64,000 nucleotides of DNA from Limanda limanda (GCF_963576545.1 NW_026870560.1:560501-624500); one strand, 5' to 3'; positions 39,601 to 53,527 are shown, numbered from the stretch's first letter. Numbers and translations are program-made. Notes: generated from the sequence alone by a model not told the origin.

Positions 39601-40585
39601 TCACAAAAAAAGTTATTCAAGAATATCTCCTCAGATTTGGGGGAATTTCGTCGGTCGACCTCTTCCGAAGGTCGTACAAGCTCGGGGATGGTACCAATCG
39701 ATCCGCAGGACCCAAATTAGTCCAGATGCAACCACTTTCCAAGTCTCTCCGACCTTCACAAAAAAAGTTATTCAAGAATATCTCTTTCTCCTATGTGCTT
39801 TCATCCCTAACCCTAACCCTAACCCTTCCGAAAGTCGGAGAAGCTCAAGGATAGTACCGATCGATGCGCGCTACCCCATTTAGTGGGGGCAGAGCCTACT
39901 TGCAAGTCTCTCCGACCTTCACAAAAAAAGTTATTCAAGAATATCTCTTTCTCCTATGTGCTTTCATCCCTAACCCTAACCCTTCCGAAAGTCGGAGAAG
40001 CTCAAGGATGGTACCGATCGATGCGCGCAACCCCATTTAGTGGGGGTAGAGCCTACTTGCAAGTCTCTCCGACCTTCACAAAAAAAGTTATTCAAGAATA
40101 TCTCCTCAGATTTGGGGGAATTTCGTCGGTCGACCTCTTCCGAAGGTCGTACAAGCTCGGGGATGGTACCAATCGATCCGCAGGACCCAAATTAGTCCAG
40201 ATGCAACCACTTTCCAAGTCTCTCCGACCTTCACAAAAAAAGTTATTCAAGAATATCTCTTTCTCCTATGTGCTTTCATCCCTAACCCTAACCCTAACCC
40301 TTCCGAAAGTCGGAGAAGCTCAAGGATGGTACCGATCGATGCGCGCTACCCCATTTAGTGGGGGTAGAGCCTACTTGCAAGTCTCTCCGACCTTCACAAA
40401 AAAAGTTATTCAAGAATATCTCTTTCTCCTATGTGCTTTCATCCCTAACCCTAACCCTAACCCTTCCGAAAGTCGGAGAAGCTCAAGGATGGTACCGATC
40501 GATGCGCGCTACCCCATTTAGTGGGGGTAGAGCCTACTTGCAAGTCTCTCCGACCTTCACAAAAAAAGTTATTCAAGAATATCTC
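36602..40585 (+). repeat. 4,172-bp-offset duplication, copy 2
   Basis: Repeats the nine-A run (36,999-38,465), the 644-bp module and two 475-bp modules of the preceding copy. Private changes include TACCAATCGATGCG (37,931) and GGATAGTACC (39,850). More differences are visible here than between the 7,070-bp copies, so this duplication appears older. Confidence 0.9.
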
Positions 40586-43500
40586 TTTCTCCTATGTGCT
40601 TTCATCCCTAACCCTAACCCTAACCCTTCCGAAAGTCGGAGAAGCTCAAGGATGGTACCGATCGATGCGCGCTACCACATTTAGTGGGGGTAGAGCCTAC
40701 TTGCAAGTCTCTCCGACCTTCACAAAAAAAGTTATTCAAGAATATCTCTTTCTCCTATGTGCTTTCATCCCTAACCCTAACCCTAACCCTTCCGAAAGTC
40801 GGAGAAGCTCAAGGATGGTACCGATCGATGCGCGCAACCCCATTTAGTGGGGGTAGAGCCTACTTGCAAGTCTCTCCGACCTTCACAAAAAAAGTTATTC
40901 AAGAATATCTCTTTCTCCTATGTGCTTTCATCCCTAACCCTAACCCTTCCGAAAGTCGGAGAAGCTCAAGGATGGTACCGATCGATGCGCGCAACCCCAT
41001 TTAGTGGGGGTAGAGCCTACTTGCAAGTCTCTCCGACCTTCACAAAAAAAGTAATTCAAGAATATCTCCTCAGATTTGGGGGAATTTCGTCGGTCGACCT
41101 CTTCCGAAGGTCGTACAAGCTCGGGGATGGTACCAATCGATCCGCAGGACCCAAATTAGTCCAGATGCAACCACTTTCCAAGTCTCTCCGACCTTCACAA
41201 AAAAAGTTATTCAAGAATATCTCTTTCTCCTATGTGCTTTCATCCCTAACCCTAACCCTAACCCTTCCGAAAGTCGGAGAAGCTCAAGGATGGTACCGAT
41301 CGATGCGCGCTACCCCATTTAGTGGGGGCAGAGCCTACTTGCAAGTCTCTCCGACCTTCACAAAAAAAGTTATTCAAGAATATCTCTTTCTCCTATGTGC
41401 TTTCATCCCTAACCCTAACCCTAACCCTTCCGAAAGTCGGAGAAGCTCAAGGATGGTACCGATCGATGCGCGCTACCCCATTTAGTGGGGGTAGAGCCTA
41501 CTTGCAAGTCTCTCCGACCTTCACAAAAAAAGTAATTCAAGAATATCTCTTTCTCCTATGTGCTTTCATCCCTAACCCTAACCCTAACCCTTCCGAAAGT
41601 CGGAGAAGCTCAAGGATGGTACCGATCGATGCGCGCAACCCCATTTAGTGGGGGTAGAGCCTACTTGCAAGTCTCTCCGACCTTCACAAAAAAAGTAATT
41701 CAAGAATATCTCCTCAGATTTGGGGGAATTTCGTCGGTCGACCTCTTCCGAAGGTCGTACAAGCTCGGGGATGGTACCAATCGATCCGCAGGACCCAAAT
41801 TAGTCCAGATGCAACCACTTTCCAAGTCTCTCCGACCTTCACAAAAAAAGTTATTCAAGAATATCTCTTTCTCCTATGTGCTTTCATCCCTAACCCTAAC
41901 CCTAACCCTTCCGAAAGTCGGAGAAGCTCAAGGATGGTACCGATCGATGCGCGCTACCCCATTTAGTGGGGGTAGAGCCTACTTGCAAGTCTCTCCGACC
42001 TTCACAAAAAAAGTTATTCAAGAATATCTCTTTCTCCTATGTGCTTTCATCCCTAACCCTAACCCTTCCGAAAGTCGGAGAAGCTCAAGGATGGTACCGA
42101 TCGATGCGCGCTACCCCATTTAGTGGGGGTAGAGCCTACTTGCAAGTCTCTCAGACCTTCACAAAAAAAGTTATTCAAGAATATCTCCTCAGATTTGGGG
42201 GAATTTCGTCGGTCGACCTCTTCCGAAGGTCGTACAAGCTCGGGGATGGTACCAATCGATCCGCAGGACCCAAATTAGTCCAGATGCAACCACTTTCCAA
42301 GTCTCTCCGACCTTCACAAAAAAAGTTATTCAAGAATATCTCTTTCTCCTATGTGCTTTCATCCCTAACCCTAACCCTAACCCTTCCGAAAGTCGGAGAA
42401 GCTCAAGGATGGTACTGATCGATGCGCGCTACCCCATTTAGTGGGGGCAGAGCCTACTTGCAAGTCTCTCCGACCTTCACAAAAAAAGTTATTCAAGAAT
42501 ATCTCTTTCTCCTATGTGCTTTCATCCCTAACCCTAACCCTAACCCTTCCGAAAGTCGGAGAAGCTCAAGGATGGTACCGATCGATGCGCGCTACCCCAT
42601 TTAGTGGGGGTAGAGCCTACTTGCAAGTCTCTCCGACCTTCACAAAAAAGGTTATTCAAGAATATCTCTTTCTCCTATGTGCTTTCATCCCTAACCCTAA
42701 CCCTAACCCTTCCGAAAGTCGGAGAAGCTCAAGGATGGTACCGATCGATGCGCGCTACCCCATTTAGTGGGGGTAGAGCCTACTTGCAAGTCTCTCCGAC
42801 CTTCACAAAAAAAGTTATTCAAGAATATCTCTTTCTCCTATGTGCTTTCATCCCTAACCCTAACCCTAACCCTTCCGAAAGTCGGAGAAGCTCAAGGATG
42901 GTACCGATCGATGCGCGCAACCCCATTTAGTGGGGGTAGAGCCTACTTGCAAGTCTCTCCGACCTTCACAAAAAAAGTTATTCAAGAATATCTCCTCAGA
43001 TTTGGGGGAATTTCGTCGTTCGACCTCTTCCGAAGGTCGTACAAGCTCGGGGATGGTACCAATCGATCCGCAGGACCCAAATTAGTCCAGATGCAACCAC
43101 TTTCCAAGTCTCTCCGACCTTCACAAAAAAAGTTATTCAAGAATATCTCTTTCTCCTATGTGCTTTCATCCCTAACCCTAACCCTAACCCTTCCGAAAGT
43201 CGGAGAAGCTCAAGGATGGTACCGATCGATGCGCGCTACCCCATTTAGTGGGGGTAGAGCCTACTTGCAAGTCTCTCCGACCTTCACAAAAAAAGTTATT
43301 CAAGAATATCTCTTTCTCCTATGTGCTTTCATCCCTAACCCTAACCCTAACCCTTCCAAAAGTCGGAGAAGCTCAAGGATGGTACCGATCGATGCGCGCA
43401 ACCCCATTTAGTGGGGGTAGAGCCTACTTGCAAGTCTCTCCGACCTTCACAAAAAAAGTTATTCAAGAATATCTCCTCAGATTTGGGGGAATTTCGTCGG

Positions 43501-45666
43501 TCGACCTCTTCCGAAGGTCGTACAAGCTCGGGGATGGTACCAATCGATCCGCAGGACCCAAATTAGTCCAGATGCAACCACTTTCCAAGTCTCTCCGACC
43601 TTCACAAAAAAAGTTATTCAAGAATATCTCTTTCTCCTATGTGCTTTCATCCCTAACCCTAACCCTAACCCTTCCGAAAGTCGGAGAAGCTCAAGGATGG
43701 TACCGATCGATGCGCGCTACCCCATTTAGTGGGGGTAGAGCCTACTTGCAAGTCTCTCCGACCTTCACAAAAAAAGTTATTCAAGAATATCTCTTTCTCC
43801 TATGTGCTTTCATCCCTAACCCTAACCCTAACCCTTCCGAAAGTCGGAGAAGCTCAAGGATGGTACCGATCGATGCGCGCTACCCCATTTAGTGGGGGTA
43901 GAGCCTACTTGCAAGTCTCTCCGACCTTCACAAAAAAAGTTATTCAAGAATATCTCCTCAGATTTGGGGGAATTTCGTCGGTCGACCTCTTCCGAAGGTC
44001 GTACAAGCTCGGGGATGGTACCAATCGATCCGCAGAACCCAAATTAGTCCAGATGCAACCACTTTCCAAGTCTCTCCGACCTTCACAAAAAAAGTTATTC
44101 AAGAATATCTCTTTCTCCTATGTGCTTTCATCCCTAACCCTAACCCTAACCCTTCCGAAAGTCGGAGAAGCTCAAGGATGGTACCGATCGATGCGCGCTA
44201 CCCCATTTAGTGGGGGTAGAGCCTACTTGCAAGTCTCTCCGACCTTCACAAAAAAAGTTATTCAAGAATATCTCTTTCTCCTATGTGCTTTCATCCCTAA
44301 CCCTAACCCTAACCCTTCCGAAAGTCGGAGAAGCTCAAGGATGGTACCGATCGATGCGCGCAACCCCATTTAGTGGGGGTAGAGCCTACTTGCAAGTCTC
44401 TCCGACCTTCACAAAAAAAGTTATTCAAGAATATCTCCTCAGATTTGGGGGAATTTCGTCGGTCGACCTCTTCCGAAGGTCGTACAAGCTCGGGGATGGT
44501 ACCAATCGATCCGCAGGACCCAAATTAGTCCAGATGCAACCACTTTCCAAGTCTCTCCGACCTTCACAAAAAAAGTTATTCAAGAATATCTCTTTCTCCT
44601 ATGTGCTTTCATCCCTAACCCTAACCCTAACCCTTCCGAAAGTCGGAGAAGCTCAAGGATGGTACCGATCGATGCGCGCTACCCCATTTAGTGGGGGTAG
44701 AGCCTACTTGCAAGTCTCTCCGACCTTCACAAAAAAAGTTATTCAAGAATATCTCTTTCTCCTATGTGCTTTCATCCCTAACCCTAACCCTAACCCTTCC
44801 GAAAGTCGGAGAAGCTCAAGGATGGTACCGATCGATGCGCGCTACCCCATTTAGTGGGGGTAGAGCCTACTTGCAAGTCTCTCCGACCTTCACAAAAAAA
44901 GTTATTCAAGAATATCTCCTCAGATTTGGGGGAATTTCGTCGGTCGACCTCTTCCGAAGGTCGTACAAGCTCGGGGATGGTACCAATCGATCCGCAGGAC
45001 CCAAATTAGTCCAGATGCAACCACTTTCCAAGTCTCTCCCACCTTCACAAAAAAAGTTATTCAAGAATATCTCTTTCTCCTATGTGCTTTCATCCCTAAC
45101 CCTAACCCTAACCCTTCCGAAAGTCGGAGAAGCTCAAGGATGGTACCGATCGATGCGAGCTACCCCATTTAGTGGGGGTAGAGCCTACTTGCAAGTCTCT
45201 CCGACCTTCACAAAAAAAGTTATTCAAGAATATCTCTTTCTCCTATGTGCTTTCATCCCTAACCCTAACCCTTCCGAAAGTCGGAGAAGCTCAAGGATGG
45301 TACCGATCGATGCGCGCAACCCCATTTAGTGGGGGTAGAGCCTACTTGCAAGTCTCTCCGACCTTCACAAAAAAAGTTATTCAAGAATATCTCCTCAGAT
45401 TTGGGGGAATTTCGTCGGTCGACCTCTTCCGAAGGTCGTACAAGCTCGGGGATGGTACCAATCGATCCGCAGGACCCAAATTAGTCCAGATGCAACCACT
45501 TTCCAAGTCTCTCCGACCTTCACAAAAAAAGTTAATCAAGAATATCTCTTTCTCCTATGTGCTTTCATCCCTAACCCTAACCCTAACCCTTCCGAAAGTC
45601 GGAGAAGCTCAAGGATGGTACCGATCGATGCGCGCTACCCCATTTAGTGGGGGTAGAGCCTACTTG
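40586..45666 (+). repeat. Mixed then regular AAB region
   Basis: After a five-A run, modules are 644, 475, 807 and then seven successive 481 or 475-bp AAB units. The core at 41,505-41,549 carries GTAATTC but leads into an A body, unlike every other GTAATTC core. Single-copy variants include AAAAAAGGTTATTC near 42,645, GTCGTTCGACC near 43,016 and CTCCCACCTTC near 45,038. Confidence 0.85.
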
Positions 45667-47591
45667 CAAGTCTCTCCGACCTTCAAAAAAAAAGTTATTC
45701 AAGAATATCTCTTTCTCCTATGTGCTTTCATCCCTAACCCTAACCCTAACCCTTCCGAAAGTCGGAGAAGCTCAAGGATGGTACCGATCGATGCGCGCAA
45801 CCCCATTTAGTGGGGGTAGAGCCTACTTGCAAGTCTCTCCGACCTTCACAAAAAAAGTTATTCAAGAATATCTCCTCAGATTTGGGGGAATTTCGTCGGT
45901 CGACCTCTTCCGAAGGTCGTACAAGCTCGGGGATGGTACCAATCGATCCGCAGGACCCAAATTAGTCCAGATGCAACCACTTTCCAAGTCTCTCCGACCT
46001 TCACAAAAAAAGTTATTCAAGAATATCTCTTTCTCCTATGTGCTTTCATCCCTAACCCTAACCCTAACCCTTCCGAAAGTCGGAGAAGCTCAAGGATGGT
46101 ACTGATCGATGCGCGCTACCCCATTTAGTGGGGGTAGAGCCTACTTGCAAGTCTCTCCGACCTTCACAAAAAAAGTTATTCAAGAATATCTCTTTCTCCT
46201 ATGTGCTTTCATCCCTAACCCTAACCCTAACCCTTCCGAAAGTCGGAGAAGCTCAAGGATGGTACCGATCGATGCGCGCTACCCCATTTAGTGGGGGTAG
46301 AGCCTACTTGCAAGTCTCTCCGACCTTCACAAAAAAAGTTATTCAAGAATATCTCCTCAGATTTGGGGGAATTTCGTCGGTCGACCTCTTCCGAAGGTCG
46401 TACAAGCTCGGGGATGGTACCAATCGATCCGCAGGACCCAAATTAGTCCAGATGCAACCACTTTCCAAGTCTCTCCGACCTTCACAAAAAAAGTTATTCA
46501 AGAATATCTCTTTCTCCTATGTGCTTTCATCCCTAACCCTAACCCTAACCCTTCCGAAAGTCGGAGAAGCTCAAGGATGGTACCGATCGATGCGCGCTAC
46601 CCCATTTAGTGGGGGTAGAGCCTACTTGCAAGTCTCTCCGACCTTCACAAAAAAAGTTATTCAAGAATATCTCTTTCTCCTATGTGCTTTCATCCCTAAC
46701 CCTAACCCTAACCCTTCCGAAAGTCGGAGAAGCTCAAGGATGGTACCGATCGATGCGCGCTACCCCATTTAGTGGGGGTAGAGCCTACTTGCAAGTCTCT
46801 CCGACCTTCACAAAAAAAGTTATTCAAGAATATCTCTTTCTCCTATGTGCTTTCATCCCTAACCCTAACCCTAACCCTTCCGAAAGTCGGAGAAGCTCAA
46901 GGATGGTACTGATCGATGCGCGCTACCCCATTTAGTGGGGGTAGAGCCTACTTGCAAGTCTCTCCGACCTTCACAAAAAAAGTTCTTCAAGAATATCTCT
47001 TTCTCCTATGTGCTTTCATCCCTAACCCTAACCCTAACCCTTCCGAAAGTCGGAGAAGCTCAAGGATGGTACTGATCGATGCGCGCAACCCCATTTAGTG
47101 GGGGTAGAGCCTACTTGCAAGTCTCTCCGACCTTCACAAAAAAAGTTATTCAAGAATATCTCCTCAGATTTTGGGGGAATTTCGTCGGTCAACCTCTTCC
47201 GAAGGTCGTACAAGCTCGGGGATGGTACCAATCGATCTGCAGGACCCAAATTAGTCCAGATGCAACCACTTTCCAAGTCTCTCCGACCTTCACAAAAAAA
47301 GTTATTCAAGAATATCTCTTTCTCCTATGTGCTTTCATCCCTAACCCTAACCCTAACCCTTCCGAAAGTCGGAGAAGCTCAAGGATGGTACTGATCGATG
47401 CGCGCAACCCCATTTAGTGGGGGTAGAGCCTACTTGCAAGTCTCTCCGACCTTCACAAAAAAAGTTATTCAAGAATATCTCCTCAGATTTGGGGGAATTT
47501 CGTCGGTCGACCTCTTCCGAAGGTCGTACAAGCTCGGGGATGGTACCAATCGATCCGCAGGACCCAAATTAGTCCAGATGCAACCACTTTC
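45667..47591 (+). repeat. 1,925-bp-offset duplication, copy 1
   Basis: Homologous to the block starting at 47,592. Diagnostic shared variants are GTTCTTCAAG in a core (46,981 and 48,906), a B with an extra T and GGTCAACC (47,163 and 49,088), and GGTACTGATC in the A copies just upstream. Homology continues to 47,799/49,724, where B faces A. The A core at 45,667 has CTTCAAAAAA in place of CTTCACAAAA, a difference from copy 2. Confidence 0.92.
47163..47273 (+). repeat. B variant with extra T (156 bp), first of four
   Basis: The body reads CAGATTTTGGGGG instead of CAGATTTGGGGG. The same insertion is at 49,088, 51,822 and 52,304, always with GATCTGCAGG. The first two also have GGTCAACC, which destroys the SalI site. 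All four lie within 5.3 kb, so the variant is young and has spread locally. Confidence 0.93.
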
Positions 47592-49516
47592 CAAGTCTCT
47601 CCGACCTTCACAAAAAAAGTTATTCAAGAATATCTCTTTCTCCTATGTGCTTTCATCCCTAACCCTAACCCTAACCCTTCCGAAAGTCGGAGAAGCTCAA
47701 GGATGGTACCGATCGATGCGCGCAACCCCATTTAGTGGGGGTAGAGCCTACTTGCAAGTCTCTCCGACCTTCACAAAAAAAGTTATTCAAGAATATCTCC
47801 TCAGATTTGGGGGAATTTCGTCGGTCGACCTCTTCCGAAGGTCGTACAAGCTCGGGGATGGTACCAATCGATCCGCAGGACCCAAATTAGTCCAGATGCA
47901 ACCACTTTCCAAGTCTCTCCGACCTTCACAAAAAAAGTTATTCAAGAATATCTCTTTCTCCTATGTGCTTTCATCCCTAACCCTAACCCTAACCCTTCCG
48001 AAAGTCGGAGAAGCTCAAGGATGGTACTGATCGATGCGCGCTACCCCATTTAGTGGGGGTAGAGCCTACTTGCAAGTCTCTCCGACCTTCACAAAAAAAG
48101 TTATTCAAGAATATCTCTTTCTCCTATGTGCTTTCATCCCTAACCCTAACCCTAACCCTTCCGAAAGTCGGAGAAGCTCAAGGATGGTACCGATCGATGC
48201 GCGCTACCCCATTTAGTGGGGGTAGAGCCTACTTGCAAGTCTCTCCGACCTTCACAAAAAAAGTTATTCAAGAATATCTCCTCAGATTTGGGGGAATTTC
48301 GTCGGTCGACCTCTTCCGAAGGTCGTACAAGCTCGGGGATGGTACCAATCGATCCGCAGGACCCAAATTAGTCCAGATGCAACCACTTTCCAAGTCTCTC
48401 CGACCTTCACAAAAAAAGTTATTCAAGAATATCTCTTTCTCCTATGTGCTTTCATCCCTAACCCTAACCCTAACCCTTCCGAAAGTCGGAGAAGCTCAAG
48501 GATGGTACCGATCGATGCGCGCTACCCCATTTAGTGGGGGTAGAGCCTACTTGCAAGTCTCTCCGACCTTCACAAAAAAAGTTATTCAAGAATATCTCTT
48601 TCTCCTATGTGCTTTCATCCCTAACCCTAACCCTAACCCTTCCGAAAGTCGGAGAAGCTCAAGGATGGTACCGATCGATGCGCGCTACCCCATTTAGTGG
48701 GGGTAGAGCCTACTTGCAAGTCTCTCCGACCTTCACAAAAAAAGTTATTCAAGAATATCTCTTTCTCCTATGTGCTTTCATCCCTAACCCTAACCCTAAC
48801 CCTTCCGAAAGTCGGAGAAGCTCAAGGATGGTACTGATCGATGCGCGCTACCCCATTTAGTGGGGGTAGAGCCTACTTGCAAGTCTCTCCGACCTTCACA
48901 AAAAAAGTTCTTCAAGAATATCTCTTTCTCCTATGTGCTTTCATCCCTAACCCTAACCCTAACCCTTCCGAAAGTCGGAGAAGCTCAAGGATGGTACTGA
49001 TCGATGCGCGCAACCCCATTTAGTGGGGGTAGAGCCTACTTGCAAGTCTCTCCGACCTTCACAAAAAAAGTTATTCAAGAATATCTCCTCAGATTTTGGG
49101 GGAATTTCGTCGGTCAACCTCTTCCGAAGGTCGTACAAGCTCGGGGATGGTACCAATCGATCTGCAGGACCCAAATTAGTCCAGATGCAACCACTTTCCA
49201 AGTCTCTCCGACCTTCACAAAAAAAGTTATTCAAGAATATCTCTTTCTCCTATGTGCTTTCATCCCTAACCCTAACCCTAACCCTTCCGAAAGTCGGAGA
49301 AGCTCAAGGATGGTACTGATCGATGCGCGCAACCCCATTTAGTGGGGGTAGAGCCTACTTGCAAGTCTCTCCGACCTTCACAAAAAAAGTTATTCAAGAA
49401 TATCTCCTCAGATTTGGGGGAATTTCGTCGGTCGACCTCTTCCGAAGGTCGTACAAGCTCGGGGATGGTACCAATCGATCCGCAGGACCCAAATTAGTCC
49501 AGATGCAACCACTTTC
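47592..49516 (+). repeat. 1,925-bp-offset duplication, copy 2
   Basis: Direct tandem copy of 45,667-47,591 with the same module order and the same extra-T B at 49,088. Apart from the first core I saw no difference by eye. Confidence 0.92.
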
Positions 49517-50804
49517 CAAGTCTCTCCGACCTTCACAAAAAAAGTTATTCAAGAATATCTCTTTCTCCTATGTGCTTTCATCCCTAACCCTAACCCTAAC
49601 CCTTCCGAAAGTCGGAGAAGCTCAAGGATGGTACCGATCGATGCGCGCTACCCCATTTAGTGGGGGTAGAGCCTACTTGCAAGTCTCTCCGACCTTCACA
49701 AAAAAAGTTATTCAAGAATATCTCTTTCTCCTATGTGCTTTCATCCCTAACCCTAACCCTAACCCTTCCGAAAGTCGGAGAAGCTCAAGGATGGTACCGA
49801 TCGATGCGCGCTACCCCATTTAGTGGGGGTAGAGCCTACTTGCAAGTCTCTCCGACCTTCACAAAAAAAGTTATTCAAGAATATCTCTTTCTCCTATGTG
49901 CTTTCATCCCTAACCCTAACCCTAACCCTTCCGAAAGTCGGAGAAGCTCAAGGATGGTACCGATCGATGCGCGTTACCCCATTTAGTGGGGGTAGAGCCT
50001 ACTTGCAAGTCTCTCCGACCTTCACAAAAAAAGTTATTCAAGAATATCTCTTTCTCCTATGTGCTTTCATCCCTAACCCTAACCCTAACCCTTCCGAAAG
50101 TCGGAGAAGCTCAAGGATGGTACTGATCGATGCGCGCAACCCCATTTAGTGGGGGTAGAGCCTACTTGCAAGTCTCTCCGACCTTCACAAAAAAAGTTAT
50201 TCAAGAATATCTCCTCAGATTTGGGGGAATTTCGTCGGTCGACCTCTTCCGAAGGTCGTACAAGCTCGGGGATGGTACCAATCGATCCGCAGGACCCAAA
50301 TTAGTCCAGATGCAACCACTTTCCAAGTCTCTCCGACCTTCACAAAAAAAGTTATTCAAGAATATCTCTTTCTCCTATGTGCTTTCATCCCTAACCCTAA
50401 CCCTAACCCTTCCGAAAGTCGGAGAAGCTCAAGGATGGTACCGATCGATGCGCGCTACCCCATTTAGTGGGGGTAGAGCCTACTTGCAAGTCTCTCCGAC
50501 CTTCACAAAAAAAGTTATTCAAGAATATCTCTTTCTCCTATGTGCTTTCATCCCTAACCCTAACCCTAACCCTTCCGAAAGTCGGAGAAGCACAAGGATG
50601 GTACCGATCGATGCGCGCTACCCCATTTAGTGGGGGTAGAGCCTACTTGCAAGTCTCTCCGACCTTCACAAAAAAAGTTATTCAAGAATATCTCCTCAGA
50701 TTTGGGGGAATTTCGTCGGTCGACCTCTTCCGAAGGTCGTACAAGCTCGGGGATGGTACCAATCGATCCGCAGGACCCAAATTAGTCCAGATGCAACCAC
50801 TTTC

Positions 50805-51776
50805 CAAGTCTCTCCGACCTTCACAAAAAAAGTTATTCAAGAATATCTCTTTCTCCTATGTGCTTTCATCCCTAACCCTAACCCTAACCCTTCCGAAAGT
50901 CGGAGAAGCTCAAGGATGGTACCGATCGATGCGCGCTACCCCATTTAGTGGGGGTAGAGCCTACTTGCAAGTCTCTCCGACCTTCACAAAAAAAGTTATT
51001 CAAGAATATCTCTTTCTCCTATGTGCTTTCATCCCTAACCCTAACCCTAACCCTTCCGAAAGTCGGAGAAGCTCAAGGATGGTACCGATCGATGCGCGCT
51101 ACCCCATTTAGTGGGGGTAGAGCCTACTTGCAAGTCTCTCCGACCTTCACAAAAAAAGTTATTCAAGAATATCTCTTTCTCCTATGTGCTTTCATCCCTA
51201 ACCCTAACCCTAACCCTTCCGAAAGTCGGAGAAGCTCAAGGATGGTACCGATCGATGCGCGCTACCCCATTTAGTGGGGGTAGAGCCTACTTGCAAGTCT
51301 CTCCGACCTTCACAAAAAAAGTTATTCAAGAATATCTCTTTCTCCTATGTGCTTTCATCCCTAACCCTAACCCTTCCGAAAGTCGGAGAAGCTCAAGGAT
51401 GGTACCGATCGATGCGCGCTACCCCATTTAGTGGGGGTAGAGCCTACTTGCAAGTCTCTCCGACCTTCACAAAAAAAGTTATTCAAGAATATCTCTTTCT
51501 CCTATGTGCTTTCATCCCTAACCCTAACCCTAACCCTTCCGAAAGTCGGAGAAGCTCAAGGATGGTACCGATCGATGCGCGCTACCCCATTTAGTGGGGG
51601 TAGAGCCTACTTGCAAGTCTCTCCGACCTTCACAAAAAAAGTTATTCAAGAATATCTCTTTCTCCTATGTGCTTTCATCCCTAACCCTAACCCTAACCCT
51701 TCCGAAAGTCGGAGAAGCTCAAGGATGGTACTGATCGATGCGCGCAACCCCATTTAGTGGGGGTAGAGCCTACTTG
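50805..51776 (+). repeat. Six-A run
   Basis: Six A copies between the B bodies at 50,695 and 51,822, one of them with two telomeric hexamers (landmark 51,431). No other sequence is present. Confidence 0.93.
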
Positions 51777-53527
51777 CAAGTCTCTCCAACCTTCACAAAA
51801 AAAGTTATTCAAGAATATCTCCTCAGATTTTGGGGGAATTTCGTCGGTCGACCTCTTCCGAAGGTCGTACAAGCTCGGGGATGGTACCAATCGATCTGCA
51901 GGACCCAAATTAGTCCAGATGCAACCACTTTCCAAGTCTCTCCGACCTTCACAAAAAAAGTTATTCAAGAATATCTCTTTCTCCTATGTGCTTTCATCCC
52001 TAACCCTAACCCTAACCCTTCCGAAAGTCGGAGAAGCTCAAGGATGGTACCGATCGATGCGCGCTACCCCATTTAGTGGGGGTAGAGCCTACTTGCAAGT
52101 CTCTCCGACCTTCACAAAAAAAGTTATTCAAGAATATCTCTTTCTCCTATGTGCTTTCATCCCTAACCCTAACCCTAACCCTTCCGAAAGTCGGAGAAGC
52201 TCAAGGATGGTACTGATCGATGCGCGCAACCCCATTTAGTGGGGGTAGAGCCTACTTGCAAGTCTCTCCGACCTTCACAAAAAAAGTTATTCAAGAATAT
52301 CTCCTCAGATTTTGGGGGAATTTCGTCGGTCGACCTCTTCCGAAGGTCGTACAAGCTCGGGGATGGTACCAATCGATCTGCAGGACCCAAATTAGTCCAG
52401 ATGCAACCACTTTCCAAGTCTCTCCGACCTTCACAAAAAAAGTTATTCAAGAATATCTCTTTCTCCTATGTGCTTTCATCCCTAACCCTAACCCTAACCC
52501 TTCCGAAAGTCGGAGAAGCTCAAGGATGGTACCGATCGATGCGCGCTACCCCATTTAGTGGGGGTAGAGCCTACTTGCAAGTCTCTCCGACCTTCACAAA
52601 AAAAGTTATTCAAGAATATCTCTTTCTCCTATGTGCTTTCATCCCTAACCCTAACCCTAACCCTTCCAAAAGTCGGAGAAGCTCAAGGATGGTACCGATC
52701 GATGTGCGCAACCCCATTTAGTGGGGGTAGAGCCTACTTGCAAGTCTCTCCGACCTTCACAAAAAAAGTTATTCAAGAATATCTCCTCAGATTTGGGGGA
52801 ATTTCGTCGGTCGACCTCTTCCGAAGGTCGTACAAGCTCGGGGATGGTACCAATCGATCTGCAGGACCCAAATTAGTCCAGATGCAACCACTTTCCAAGT
52901 CTCTCCGACCTTCACAAAAAAAGTTATTCAAGAATATCTCTTTCTCCTATGTGCTTTCATCCCTAACCCTAACCCTAACCCTTCCGAAAGTCGGAGAAGC
53001 TCAAGGATGGTACCGATCGATGCGCGCTACCCCATTTAGTGGGGGTAGAGCCTACTTGCAAGTCTCTCCGACCTTCACAAAAAAAGTTATTCAAGAATAT
53101 CTCTTTCTCCTATGTGCTTTCATCCCTAACCCTAACCCTAACCCTTCCGAAAGTCGGAGAAGCTCAAGGATGGTACCGATCGATGCGCGCTACCCCATTT
53201 AGTGGGGGTAGAGCCTACTTGCAAGTCTCTCCGACCTTCACAAAAAAAGTTATTCAAGAATATCTCTTTCTCCTATGTGCTTTCATCCCTAACCCTAACC
53301 CTAACCCTTCCGAAAGTCGTAGAAGCTCAAGGATGGTACCGATCGATGCGCGCTACCCCATTTAGTGGGGGTAGAGCCTACTTGCAAGTCTCTCCGACCT
53401 TCACAAAAAAAGTTATTCAAGAATATCTCTTTCTCCTATGTGCTTTCATCCCTAACCCTAACCCTAACCCTTCCGAAAGTCGAAGAAGCTCAAGGATGGT
53501 ACTGATCGATGCGCGCAACCCCATTTA

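Noticed and set aside
47034..47309. Minus-strand open frames of 70-91 codons, near 25,864, 28,108, 47,034, 48,959, 51,693 and others
   Set aside because: Each appears only where a point variant or the extra T in B removes a stop; they are shadows of the satellite.
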